The notes beneath the pieces were generated by a model. The model was not told the origin of the DNA. It was given only the letters and a program-made list of their open reading frames with translations, and did no database searches. Below are positions 19,085 through 27,210 of a stretch of DNA of 64,000 nucleotides, piece by piece (within the stretch, counting starts at the first letter, position 1; every line of letters starts with the position of its first letter). Location of the stretch: the NCBI GenBank assembly GCA_016715765.1, contig JADJZJ010000029.1, forward strand, positions 1-64,000, written 5' to 3'. A program made the position numbers and the translations under genes. Source of the DNA: Opitutaceae bacterium (GTDB taxonomy: Bacteria > Verrucomicrobiota > Verrucomicrobiia > Opitutales > Opitutaceae).

Positions 19085-20847
19085 TCCTCGCCACCGCCGA
19101 CGATACGCTGGCAGCGGCATGGGAGCGCCAGCTGCCTCCGGGGCGGACGGCCCTGAGGCTGGTGCCGGAAACCTTTTCGGGCGGGACGCAGCCGGGATTT
19201 GCCGCCGTGGTCGTGCTCGACGCCGCGGCGGAGGCCATGCTGCCCGGTTCATTGGTCCGGTGCCCGACGATCTATGTCGGCGAACCGCGCAGCCTCCCTT
19301 ACGAGCAGGCCCGGCTGGCCGGACGGGCGCGGGCCTATCTCGCCTACGAGGACAGCATCTGCCGGCTGCGGGAGATCCTCCCGCTGGTGGAGGAACTGGC
19401 GGAGAAGCAGTCGATGATGGATCTGCTGCTGGAAAAGAGCCGCCGCAACGATTCGCTCCGGGTTGCCGCCCGCCCGCCCGCCGCGGTGGATGCGGCGGAG
19501 CTGTGGGATTTCCTGGAAGCCGCGTTGGAGAATCTCGACTCGCGCGACCGGCTCATCGGCGAATTCCGCCGGGCTTCGCGGCAGCTGCTGCGGGCCTCGC
19601 ACACGGTGTTTTTCCTGCGCGAGTCCGACGGGTTCCGGGCCGACCGCGGCACGTCGCGGTTTGAGACGGAGGATCCGCTGGTCAACTTTCTCGAGCGCCA
19701 CCCGGTCGTGATCGACGGGAGCAACTGGGAAAGCCCCGCGGATCCCGTGGCCGAGCTGGCCGTGCGCAACCGCCTCGCGCTCTGGGGCGCGCGCCTGCTC
19801 ATCCCGGTGCATGACAACGGCCGCCTGCTGGGGCTGATCGCCCTCGGGGTGCGGGACGACGGCCAGCCCTACGATGAATCCGACCGCACGCGGGCCGTGC
19901 TCCTGGCGCGGCTGCTGCGGCACGCCCTCGCCAAGGCGGCGCAGTTCGGCCGGCTCAATCTGCTCGCGGAGCAATCCAGCATCGGCGCGCGCTATCTGCC
20001 CAGCACGCTGGTCCTTGCGGCCGACGAGGCCGTGCCGCGCAACGTCCCGCTCGTGGTGCGCGATCTCATCGGCCAGGCCCGTCGCTCCCGGCAGATCTGC
20101 CGGGTCGCACCCGCGGCGGAGCAGCCTTTCCGGGCGGCGGCGGGGCTGATCGCGGAGACGGGCGGCGTGTGGGCGTTCTGGCAGGAGGCGAGCGGGGAGG
20201 TGCACGACGCCGCCGGCCGCCGCCGGGCGGAGCGCCGCGGCCTGCTGCGCGAACTGGCGCTGACCCTGAGCCATGAACTGGGCAACGCCCTGGTCTCGCT
20301 CGCGACTTTCCGCCAGGGTCCCGCCGGCAAGGCGCCGGGCGCCTTGATTGACACGCTCAAGGGCGACATCGCCAAGCTGGAGACGCTGAACCAGCGCCTG
20401 GGCCTCATGCAGACCCTGGACGAAGCCGAGCCGGCGGTGGTGGACCTGCGCCAGCTCGTGAAGAATCTGGGTACCGCCATGGAGGTCGAAGTGGAAGTGG
20501 GACCCGACCCCGTCCAGCTCAGGGTCGCGGGGGAATTGCTGGAATTCGCGCTGTCCTCCCTCATTTCAACCCTCGCCGAAAACCGCCCGACGCAGGGTTC
20601 GCGCGAAATGGTCCTGCAACTGCGCTCGACCGGCGAGGGCGGCGAACTGACGGCGCTCGTATCGCTCAAGGGCAGGAACCTCGAACTCGAGGGCATTTTG
20701 CCCGAGCCCGTGGAAGGCGCGGTGCCCAACCAGGGCCGGATCGCGGTCTTCCTGGCGAAGGAGATCATCCGGCTGCACCACGGCGAAATCCATGCCGGCC
20801 CCGGCATGGAGGGCACGGAGATTCTCATTTCGCTGCGTTCCTGCTGA
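19069..20847 (+). CDS. Atypical kinase-like signalling protein with receiver-like N-terminus and GAF region
   Basis: 592 residues, soluble. The first 110 residues look like a pseudo-receiver (alternating hydrophobic strands, no clear D-D pair). Residues about 140-300 resemble a GAF domain (L-L-I-P-V-H-D-N-G-R-L-L-G-L-I-A-L-G). A histidine phosphotransfer-type motif follows near residue 400: L-T-L-S-H-E-L-G-N-A-L-V-S-L. The C-terminal domain has the shape of an HATPase, but I find no N-box asparagine set and no D-x-G-x-G or G-x-G-L-G motif, only G-R-I-A-V-F-L-A-K-E-I-I-R-L-H. It may accept phosphate or bind a partner without binding ATP. It is translationally coupled to the kinase before it. 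Confidence 0.65.
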   Translation: MPSLIILATADDTLAAAWERQLPPGRTALRLVPETFSGGTQPGFAAVVVLDAAAEAMLPGSLVRCPTIYVGEPRSLPYEQARLAGRARAYLAYEDSICRLREILPLVEELAEKQSMMDLLLEKSRRNDSLRVAARPPAAVDAAELWDFLEAALENLDSRDRLIGEFRRASRQLLRASHTVFFLRESDGFRADRGTSRFETEDPLVNFLERHPVVIDGSNWESPADPVAELAVRNRLALWGARLLIPVHDNGRLLGLIALGVRDDGQPYDESDRTRAVLLARLLRHALAKAAQFGRLNLLAEQSSIGARYLPSTLVLAADEAVPRNVPLVVRDLIGQARRSRQICRVAPAAEQPFRAAAGLIAETGGVWAFWQEASGEVHDAAGRRRAERRGLLRELALTLSHELGNALVSLATFRQGPAGKAPGALIDTLKGDIAKLETLNQRLGLMQTLDEAEPAVVDLRQLVKNLGTAMEVEVEVGPDPVQLRVAGELLEFALSSLISTLAENRPTQGSREMVLQLRSTGEGGELTALVSLKGRNLELEGILPEPVEGAVPNQGRIAVFLAKEIIRLHHGEIHAGPGMEGTEILISLRSC

Positions 20848-20859
20848 GCCCCTTTTGCG

Positions 20860-21705
20860 ATGTCCGCGCCGACTTTTCGCCAGGCTGTCGAGCAATGGAT
20901 CGCCGCGGAACCGGCCGTCCGGTCCGCCGTGCTTTTTGGCTCCAGTGCCGCGGTTGCGACGACACCGATGGCCGATGCCTGGTCGGATCTCGACCTGCAT
21001 ATCACCACCACCGAGCCGGAGCGGATGGAGCACATGGACTGGCCGCGGGTGCTGCCCGGGTCGGGATTTCGTTTCCAGGCCGTGCGTCCGGCCACCGGCG
21101 GGGTGCGCAAGGTGACGGCGGTCTTTGCCGCCGGGCAGATTGATCTCGTGGTGGTGCCGTTGCGGCAATTGCGGCTGGCCCGTTTCGGGCTGCGGCTCGG
21201 CCTGGCGCGCCGGCATGAGCGGCTGCGCACGGCCCTCGATGAAATCCAAACCTGCCTCCGCGGCGGCTATCGCTTCCTCAAGGGGGAGGGTGAGTGGGGG
21301 AGCTTTTACGCGCGGGTGGCGGCGGAGATGCCGGGCGTGAGGCTGGGCGATGCGGCGGCCGTGGCACTCGCCGATATGGCCGTGGCCGACCGGCTCTGGA
21401 TTCTGCAGAAGCTGGAACGAGGAGAGCTGGCCGCGGCCCAGCACCTTCTGCATCACTCTCTGGCCGAGACGAATTTCCGTCTGCTCCGCGAACTGCGCCT
21501 GCGCCGCGGTCAACCCCTGCCGTCCTTCGGCCTGGGCCGGCATGTCGAGCGGCTGCTCAGTGCGGAGGAACTGGCCTGGGTGCGCGTGGATGCGCGCTGT
21601 GAGGCCGGGGATCTGCAACGCGCCACGGAGCAGGCGGCGGCGGGACTGCAGGCTTTGATGCGCGAACTCGTTGGCAGCGCTTGGCGGTCGCCGGAGGGAA
21701 GGTAG
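20860..21705 (+). CDS. AadE-like nucleotidyltransferase
   Basis: 281 residues. The nucleotidyltransferase motif is L-F-G-S-S at about 25-29 followed by W-S-D-L-D-L, giving the G-S-x(n)-D-x-D metal site, with a third acidic residue at I-D-L-V-V. The helical C-terminal half fits ANT(6)/streptomycin adenylyltransferase-like proteins. Members in environmental bacteria often have no proven resistance role, so I do not call it a resistance gene. It starts 12 bp after the preceding signalling gene on the same strand and is followed by a 25 bp inverted repeat. Confidence 0.75.
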   Translation: MSAPTFRQAVEQWIAAEPAVRSAVLFGSSAAVATTPMADAWSDLDLHITTTEPERMEHMDWPRVLPGSGFRFQAVRPATGGVRKVTAVFAAGQIDLVVVPLRQLRLARFGLRLGLARRHERLRTALDEIQTCLRGGYRFLKGEGEWGSFYARVAAEMPGVRLGDAAAVALADMAVADRLWILQKLERGELAAAQHLLHHSLAETNFRLLRELRLRRGQPLPSFGLGRHVERLLSAEELAWVRVDARCEAGDLQRATEQAAAGLQALMRELVGSAWRSPEGR

Positions 21706-21709
21706 GATC

Positions 21710-21878
21710 CCCCCTGGGAGCGCGACCGCCCTCGCCAGCGTCGGCGCTTTGAGCGGGCCGCTGGCCCGCAATCTGCAGGGTGTGGGCGGGCCGCCCGTGC
21801 TCCCAAGGGGGCCGTTCTCGTTTTCCTCATCCAAGACTTCGACCAATTGCGACCGAGGGCGGTCGCGCTCCCAGGGGG
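21710..21878. repeat. Perfect 25 bp inverted repeat around a GCGGGCC palindrome
   Basis: The left arm 21710-21734 and right arm 21853-21878 are exact complements (core GGGAGCGCGACCGCCCTCG). The 119 bp between them contains GCGGGCCGCTGGCCCGC and GCGGGCCGCCCG, a second family also seen at 24552-24611. It fills the gap between two convergent genes and ends 6 bp from the ABC ATPase stop. Confidence 0.85.
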
Positions 21879-21884
21879 CCCGGC

Positions 21885-22865
21885 CTACGCCTGCGCGTTG
21901 AAGAGCTCGGCAATAACATCCTCGAGGGGGACGTCCTCGATGGTGATGTCGGCGACGGGTCCGGTCGTGAGGATTTCCTGGGAAACGGCGACCACCCGCT
22001 CGCTGGGGACGCAGAGGGTGAACTTGCCGTCGTCGGCTCGTTTCGTCTCGCCGTGCTGCGACTGCCAGGTCTCCGGGAAAGCCCCGCCGTCGGCCGGGAC
22101 GAACGTGATGATCTTCTTTTTCGCGCCGCCGGCATTCTCCAGCCGGCCCAGCGCGCCGTCGTATATCTTCGTGCCCTTGTGGATGACGATCACGCGTTCG
22201 CAGAGTTCCTTGATGTCGGCCATGTAGTGGCTCGTGAGCAAAATGGTGACGCGGTGCTTGCGGTTGTATTCGCGCAGGAACTGGCGGACGGCCTTCTGGG
22301 AAACGACATCGAGACCAATGGTGGGTTCGTCCAAAAACAGCACCCTCGGGCGGTGGAGCAGGGCGGCGATGAGTTCCATCTTCATGCGTTCGCCGAGGGA
22401 GAGTTCGCGCACCATGACGTTGAGCTTGTCGCGGACCGTGAGCAGATCCACGAGCTCGTCGAGGGTCTGCTTCCACTGGTCCTGGGGCAGGCCGTAGATG
22501 GAGCGGAGGAGGTTGAAGGATTCGATGGCGGGCAGGTCCCACCAGAGCTGGTTCTTCTGGCCGAGCACGAGGGCGAAGAGGCGGCGGTAGGCGTTTTCCC
22601 GCTTGGTGGGGTCATAGCCGGCGACCCGGGCGGTGCCGCTGGTGGGGTAGATGAGGCCGGAAAGCATCTTCAGCGTCGTGGTCTTGCCGGCACCGTTGGG
22701 TCCGAGAAAGCCGACGAACTCGCCCTCGGCGATGCGGAAGGAAATGTCCTTGGCGGCGGCGGTCTCCTCGAAGTCGCGCTTGAACAGGCCCCGCACACCA
22801 CCCCAGAAGCCCGGTTGCTTCTTGTAGGTGCGGAACACGCGGGTGAGGTGGTCGACTTCGATCAT
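21885..22865 (-). CDS. ABC-2 type transporter ATPase, no permease alongside
   Basis: 326 residues. Walker A is G-P-N-G-A-G-K-T-T near residue 54, Q-loop region L-G-Q-K-N-Q-L-W-W-D-L, signature L-S-L-G-E-R-M-K-M-E, Walker B V-L-F-L-D-E-P-T-I-G-L-D and H-loop T-S-H-Y-M. An N-terminal insertion (K-K-Q-P-G-F-W-G-G-V-R-G-L-F) and a C-terminal domain place it with NatA-like ATPases that usually pair with ABC-2 membrane proteins. No such permease is adjacent on either side, so the partner must be encoded elsewhere. Repeats flank the gene on both sides. Confidence 0.88.
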   Translation of the reverse strand: MIEVDHLTRVFRTYKKQPGFWGGVRGLFKRDFEETAAAKDISFRIAEGEFVGFLGPNGAGKTTTLKMLSGLIYPTSGTARVAGYDPTKRENAYRRLFALVLGQKNQLWWDLPAIESFNLLRSIYGLPQDQWKQTLDELVDLLTVRDKLNVMVRELSLGERMKMELIAALLHRPRVLFLDEPTIGLDVVSQKAVRQFLREYNRKHRVTILLTSHYMADIKELCERVIVIHKGTKIYDGALGRLENAGGAKKKIITFVPADGGAFPETWQSQHGETKRADDGKFTLCVPSERVVAVSQEILTTGPVADITIEDVPLEDVIAELFNAQA

Positions 22866-22953
22866 GGGCGATCAAGAAAACAGATGCGGCGGAATATGCC
22901 AGTTCCGGATGCGCGGATCGCGCAGGGGTGCAGGGCGGGGATGCCGATCCCCG

Positions 22954-23118
22954 CCTGGGAGCGCGACCAGTCTGCCCTCCTAGGCCCGGCGAAGGAGAGC
23001 CCTCGGTCGCAATCGTGCGCCAACCTATCAATCCGGAGAAAGAGAAAGATAAAGAGAACGAGAAAGATTGGATTCTAGCGCATGCACGAAAGGCGGGGAT
23101 CGGAATCCCCGCCCTACA
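22954..23118 (+). repeat. Composite intergenic repeat, copy 1 (four blocks)
   Basis: Four blocks in order: CCTGGGAGCGCGACC (22954-22968); CCCTCGGTCGCAATCGTGCG and CCAACC (23000-23026); a GAGAAAGA/GATAAAGAGAACGAG purine block ending GATTGGATT (23035-23074); and GGCGGGGATCGGAATCCCCG plus CCCTACA (23092-23118). The same order appears in reverse at 48641-48777. The rest of the 313 bp gap (22866-23178) holds a second short GGCGGGGAT/ATCCCCGCC element at 22933-22956 and no gene. Confidence 0.85.
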
Positions 23119-23178
23119 ACCGATCATCCGCCAATCCGATGCTTGGCATCCGTCAGGGTGCGCCCAAGTGTCCGGGCG

Positions 23179-23595
23179 ATGCACATTTTCCGCTCCCTGT
23201 TGCTGGCCGTCCTGCTGGTATTTGCGACCAAGGCGCACGGGGTGATTTTCAACCTGGTGTCCCCCTCCGCGGCCGTGGCCATCGGGTCCGAGGTGAGGCT
23301 CGACCTGCTGGTGTTGAATCCCGGAGCCGAGGCCCTGAGCCTCCAACTCCCCGGGATCATCAAGGGCAGCCTTTGTGACGAGACGCATTGCTGGCCCGTG
23401 GAACTCAAGGCGGCGGCCATATCCGGGCAGGTCCAGGTGGCGCCCGGCGGGTTTTCCGTCCGTGAATATCGCGTCACCCTGCCGCGCCAGGCCGCGGGCA
23501 TTTTGGTCCTGGACATCACGGAGCCGGTGGCGGCCAAGGTGGCGATCAAGCCCGCTCCGGACTGCAGTCGGGAGCGACCGTGCAGGCTCCGTTGA
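23179..23595 (+). CDS. N-terminal part of phospholipase A-like protein (frame 1)
   Basis: 138 residues with a clear signal peptide (H-I-F-R-S-L-L-L-A-V-L-L-V-F-A and cleavage near K-A-H-G) and a beta-sandwich-like segment. Outer-membrane phospholipase A homologues in several phyla carry such a domain before the barrel. The frame ends at a stop 16 nt into the next ORF. In the alternative frame the bases just before the downstream GTG continue smoothly as L-Q-S-G-A-T-V-Q-A-P-L-S, so a one-base frameshift near 23555-23562 would join the two ORFs into one protein of about 396 residues. Either a sequencing error or a true lesion; two separate overlapping genes seem less likely. Confidence 0.6.
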   Translation: MHIFRSLLLAVLLVFATKAHGVIFNLVSPSAAVAIGSEVRLDLLVLNPGAEALSLQLPGIIKGSLCDETHCWPVELKAAAISGQVQVAPGGFSVREYRVTLPRQAAGILVLDITEPVAAKVAIKPAPDCSRERPCRLR

Positions 23596-24368
23596 GCAAC
23601 TTTGTGCCGCCGAAGACCGTGGAGGCGGCCATCCACCGCACCTTTGCCGGGCGGTTCAGCGCGCACGAGCCGATCTATTTCATCTATGGCGAGGGGCCGC
23701 AGGCGGCGAAGTTCCAGTTCAGTTTCAAGTACCGGCTGCTGGGCACCGGGAGCGAACTCAGCGAAAAGATCCCGGTGTTGCGCCGGCTCTTCATCGGGTA
23801 CACGCAGCGCTCACTGTGGAACATCGACGACAATTCGAGTCCGTTCTACGACACGAGTTACATGCCGGAGCTGCTCTTTGAATCGCAGGCCGTGCTGGAG
23901 GAGAAGGGCGGCGGCGGGATGCACTGGCTGGGCTACCAGGTGGGGCTCAAGCACGAGTCGAACGGCAGCCCGGCGTTCAATTCTCGCAGCATGAACACCG
24001 TCTATTTCCGTCCCGGTGTGTCCTTTGGCGACCTGAACGGCTGGAATGTGATCCTGGCCCCGCGGTTCCATGCCTACGTCGGGGACCTCGTGGACAATCC
24101 GGATTTGCAGGATTTTCGCGGCAACGTTGAGTTCATGGCGGCGGTGGGTCGCAACGACTATTTCGCCGTCTCCCTGATCGGGCGACTGGGTCGTGGTGGA
24201 CACAAGGGCAGCGTGGAGGCGGACCTGACAATTCCGGTGAAAGCCGAATTCCTGTTGGATTTCGCGACCTACATCCTGATCCAATACTGGAACGGCTACG
24301 GCGAGAGCCTGCTCGATTACAACGTGCGCAGCTCGTCGATCCGCGCGGGGTTTTCTCTGGTGAGGTAG
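23580..24368 (+). CDS. pldA: Outer-membrane phospholipase A, barrel domain (frame 2)
   Basis: 262 residues covering the OMPLA barrel. The catalytic motif is L-K-H-E-S-N-G-S near residue 125, matching the His and Ser of the H-x-S-N-G active site, and later strands alternate as expected (Y-F-R-P-G, L-A-P-R-F, the terminal aromatic residues). OMPLA hydrolyses phospholipids that reach the outer leaflet. As written this ORF starts at a GTG and lacks a signal peptide, which sits in the overlapping upstream frame; read together they make a normal protein. The family call is firm, the start is not. Confidence 0.78.
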   Translation: MQAPLSNFVPPKTVEAAIHRTFAGRFSAHEPIYFIYGEGPQAAKFQFSFKYRLLGTGSELSEKIPVLRRLFIGYTQRSLWNIDDNSSPFYDTSYMPELLFESQAVLEEKGGGGMHWLGYQVGLKHESNGSPAFNSRSMNTVYFRPGVSFGDLNGWNVILAPRFHAYVGDLVDNPDLQDFRGNVEFMAAVGRNDYFAVSLIGRLGRGGHKGSVEADLTIPVKAEFLLDFATYILIQYWNGYGESLLDYNVRSSSIRAGFSLVR

Positions 24369-24369
24369 G

Positions 24370-24678
24370 GCGGAAAGCGGAATGTGGAAACCGGATACCG
24401 GAAACTTGGGACCGGGGACCAAGGCTTGAAACCTGAGTTTCGCTTGGGAGCGCGACTTGCCTGCCCTCCATAGGCCCGGCGAAGGAGGGCCCTCGGTCGC
24501 AATCGTGCGAGTGCTGGCGTGGAAGCGCATACGCGAAGGGTCATGTCCATTGGGAGCGCGGGCGGCTCGCCCGCATTTTAATACAGCGGGCCAGCGGCCC
24601 GCGCTCCCAGGCCTGCGTTCTCATGCGCATCCCTCACCGCGTCTTACCCATAACCATTAACCATTAACCCATAGCCAA
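24370..24678. repeat. Gap filled with four repeat families
   Basis: In order: CCGGATACC words (24386-24402); partial copy of the composite repeat, GGGAGCGCGAC at 24446-24456 and CCCTCGGTCGCAATCGTGCG at 24490-24509; a palindrome TTGGGAGCGCGGGCGG...CCCGCGCTCCCAGG (24550-24611); and CCATTAACC heptamer words (24650-24680) touching the surE stop. No gene seen. Confidence 0.75.
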
Positions 24679-25470
24679 TCACCAATGCCCCAGCTTGCGG
24701 TAGTCGAGGATGGAATGACTGATCTCGCCGCGTTCCAGGCACTTGATGTCAGTCAGCGGCTCGGCCGGTGAGACGTCGTGGATCTTGCCCCAGAGCAGGC
24801 GGTGGGAGCCGTCGTCGGCGGCCGGGCTGAACAGTCCGGGCACGTGCACCCGGGCCGGGACGGTGCGCTGCAAGGGGGTGCCGGGCAGGCAGGGGTAGGG
24901 GAAATTCAGGTTGTGGACGGTGAAGCTGTTGCGCGCCGTGGCGGCGAACAATTCCGGGGCGAGTTTTGCGGCGCGCGCGGCTGTGGTCCGCAGCGTGGCC
25001 AGCAATTCACCGTCGGGGGCGCCTCCGCGTTCCTTGAGATGGTCGTAAACCTCCTCGGACACGTCCTGCGAAAGCGCCATCGCGGGCAGGCCGTGCAGCG
25101 CGCCCTCCCAGGCGCCGGCGACCGTGCCGCTGGCGAGGATGAAGCCGAGCGAGCAATTGAAGCCGACATTGATGCCGCTCACCACCCCCTCGACCACGGG
25201 CGCCCCCGGCGCGGCCGGCAGCAGGTGGGCGAGGGCGATGTTCACGCAGTCGGAGGGCGTTCCATCCACCATCCAGGTCGGACAGCCGAAGCCGCGGTCC
25301 ACGGCCCCGGATTTGACCGGGCGGTGGCGGGTCTTCGAGGCTCCGGTCCAGCTCTGTTCGGTGACCGGCGCCACCACAAAGGTTTCATGACCGGCCGTCT
25401 GCAGGGCCTGCACCAGTTCGCGCAGGAAGAGTGTGCCGATGCCGTCGTCGTTGGTGACCAGGAGTTTCAT
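24679..25470 (-). CDS. surE: 5'/3'-nucleotidase SurE
   Basis: 263 residues from the ATG at 25470 (M-K-L-L-V-T-N-D-D-G-I). The metal site N-D-D-G is at residues 7-10 and the second metal loop S-G-I-N-V-G-F-N at about 101-108; the V-D-G-T-P-S-D-C-V motif is also present. SurE dephosphorylates nucleoside monophosphates and other phosphates in stationary phase or stress. Usual length is about 250. Upstream in-frame starts to 25590 would add 40 residues without similarity. It is transcribed divergently from the propionate cluster with a 242 bp gap that must hold both promoters; I see no unambiguous promoter boxes. Confidence 0.88.
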   Translation of the reverse strand: MKLLVTNDDGIGTLFLRELVQALQTAGHETFVVAPVTEQSWTGASKTRHRPVKSGAVDRGFGCPTWMVDGTPSDCVNIALAHLLPAAPGAPVVEGVVSGINVGFNCSLGFILASGTVAGAWEGALHGLPAMALSQDVSEEVYDHLKERGGAPDGELLATLRTTAARAAKLAPELFAATARNSFTVHNLNFPYPCLPGTPLQRTVPARVHVPGLFSPAADDGSHRLLWGKIHDVSPAEPLTDIKCLERGEISHSILDYRKLGHW

Positions 25471-25712
25471 TTCGTGCGGAGGAAGCGGGGAAAAGTACGA
25501 GGCAATGGGTTTGGGCCCCGACGGTCGAGGCGGATTTTCCCGTCCGCGAAGACAATCCATGCGCACCAATCCTTGCGCATCGATGGACAAGATGCGACAA
25601 GCAGGACTGTGCCGGGACCACTATGCTGCGACCATGGAAATAGTGTATTTACATGACCGCGGCCGGTCGGTGACCCCGCGGGCACGCTATTCCCGGGTGA
25701 GTTGATTCCACT

Positions 25713-27203
25713 ATGAAGCCGATCACGTTTAATAATACGGTGTTACGCGACGGGCATCAGTCCCTGGCCGCCACGCGCATGACCACGAAGCAGATGCTGC
25801 CGGTGGCCGGTACGCTCGATGGCATGGACTTCGGGGCCCTTGAAACCTGGGGAGGCGCCACGATCGATTCGTGCCTGCGGTTCCTCAATGAAAACCCGTT
25901 CGACCGGCTCGACCAGCTCAAGGCCGCGGCGCCCCGCACGCCCCACATGATGCTGCTGCGCGGTCAGAACATCGTGCAGTACACCAGTTTCCCCGACGAC
26001 GTGGTCGAGGCCTTCGTCCGCTGCTCCGCGAAGCACGGGATGGACATCTTCCGCATCTTCGACGCGCTCAACGACCCGCGCAACCTGCGCACCGCCATCC
26101 GCACGGTGAAGGCACTCGGGAAGCACGCCCAGGGCGTCATCTGCTACACCACGAGCCCCGTGCACACGCCGGCCAAGCTGGCAGCGCTCGCCGACGAGCT
26201 CGTCGAGATGGAGTGCGATTCGATCTGCATCAAGGACATGGCCGGCCTGCTCACGCCGCGCATCACTTACGACCTCGTCAAGGCGATCAAGTCCCGCCAC
26301 TCCTTCCCAGTCATCGTCCACAGCCACGACACCGCCGGCCTCGCGCTCGCCTCATACCTGGCCGGCATCGACGCCGGCGCCGATGCGGTGGACACGTCCA
26401 TCGTCCCCTTTGCCAACGGCACGGGCCAGCCCGACACCCTGCGCATGCAGGCCGCCATGGCCGGGCATCCCCGCGTACCGAACTACGACACCAGGACGCT
26501 GCTGGAACTCCGCAAGTACTTCGAGGGTGTCGCCAAGGAGCTCACCAAGTTCATGAGCCCGGCCAACGACCGCGTGGACAGCGATGCGCTGAGCTACCAG
26601 GTCCCCGGCGGCATGCTCAGCAACTTCCGCACGCAGCTCGTGGAAATGAAGATGGAGGCCAAGTTCAACGAGGTCATGGCCGAGGTGCCGGTCGTCCGCG
26701 AGGCGCTGGGCTGGATTCCGCTCGTGACGCCCACCTCCCAGATCGTGGGCACCCAGGCCATGCTCAATGTGAAGTTCGGCCGCTGGAAGAATCTCGCGCA
26801 GGCCTCGGTGGACATCGCCCTGGGCAAATACGGCCGTCCGCCCGGTCCGGTGGATCCCGAGGTGCAGGCGCTGGCCCGCAAGCAGTCCGGCCAGGAGCCG
26901 GTCACGGGCCGACCCGCCGACCTGCTCGCGCCCCGCATGCCCAAGTTGCGCGAGGAACTCGCGGCCAAGGGCCTGCCGGTTACCGACGAGAACGCGGTGC
27001 TCTTCGCCATGTTCCCGCGTGAGACCGAGGCGTTCTACAAGCCGAAACCCGCGGCCGCGCCCGCCCCGGCCCCGGCCGCGCCGGCCCCGGTGGCCGCGCC
27101 AGCGGCACTGCCGTTCGCTCCGGCGATGCCAGGCAAGACGTCGCGCTATGCCCTGACCATCAACGAGCGCCGCTACGAGGCCACGGTCGAAATCCTGAAT
27201 TGA
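25713..27203 (+). CDS. Pyruvate/oxaloacetate carboxyltransferase subunit (5S/OadA/PycB type)
   Basis: 496 residues. TIM-barrel carboxyltransferase motifs: L-R-D-G-H-Q-S (11-17), I-C-I-K174-D-M-A-G with the carbamylated lysine, and V-H203-S-H205-D-T-A-G metal ligands. A conserved PYC_OADA region follows to about 430, then an Ala/Pro linker and a short C-terminal beta segment (R-Y-A-L-T-I-N-E-R-R-Y-E-A-T) that looks like the start of a biotinyl domain but carries no biotin lysine. The biotin carrier is a separate gene at 34638. Family role: move CO2 between carboxybiotin and pyruvate/oxaloacetate. In this cluster it could be the 5S part of a transcarboxylase or an oxaloacetate decarboxylase alpha chain. 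First gene of the cluster. Confidence 0.87.
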   Translation: MKPITFNNTVLRDGHQSLAATRMTTKQMLPVAGTLDGMDFGALETWGGATIDSCLRFLNENPFDRLDQLKAAAPRTPHMMLLRGQNIVQYTSFPDDVVEAFVRCSAKHGMDIFRIFDALNDPRNLRTAIRTVKALGKHAQGVICYTTSPVHTPAKLAALADELVEMECDSICIKDMAGLLTPRITYDLVKAIKSRHSFPVIVHSHDTAGLALASYLAGIDAGADAVDTSIVPFANGTGQPDTLRMQAAMAGHPRVPNYDTRTLLELRKYFEGVAKELTKFMSPANDRVDSDALSYQVPGGMLSNFRTQLVEMKMEAKFNEVMAEVPVVREALGWIPLVTPTSQIVGTQAMLNVKFGRWKNLAQASVDIALGKYGRPPGPVDPEVQALARKQSGQEPVTGRPADLLAPRMPKLREELAAKGLPVTDENAVLFAMFPRETEAFYKPKPAAAPAPAPAAPAPVAAPAALPFAPAMPGKTSRYALTINERRYEATVEILN

Positions 27204-27210
27204 GCCGGCA

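Noticed and set aside
20860..21705. Aminoglycoside resistance gene
   Set aside because: Only the general nucleotidyltransferase fold can be supported; no mobile context or specific match is visible.
25590..25712. Promoter boxes before the propionate cluster
   Set aside because: A TATGCT hexamer near 25633 lacks a matching -35 box at good spacing, so no site is claimed.
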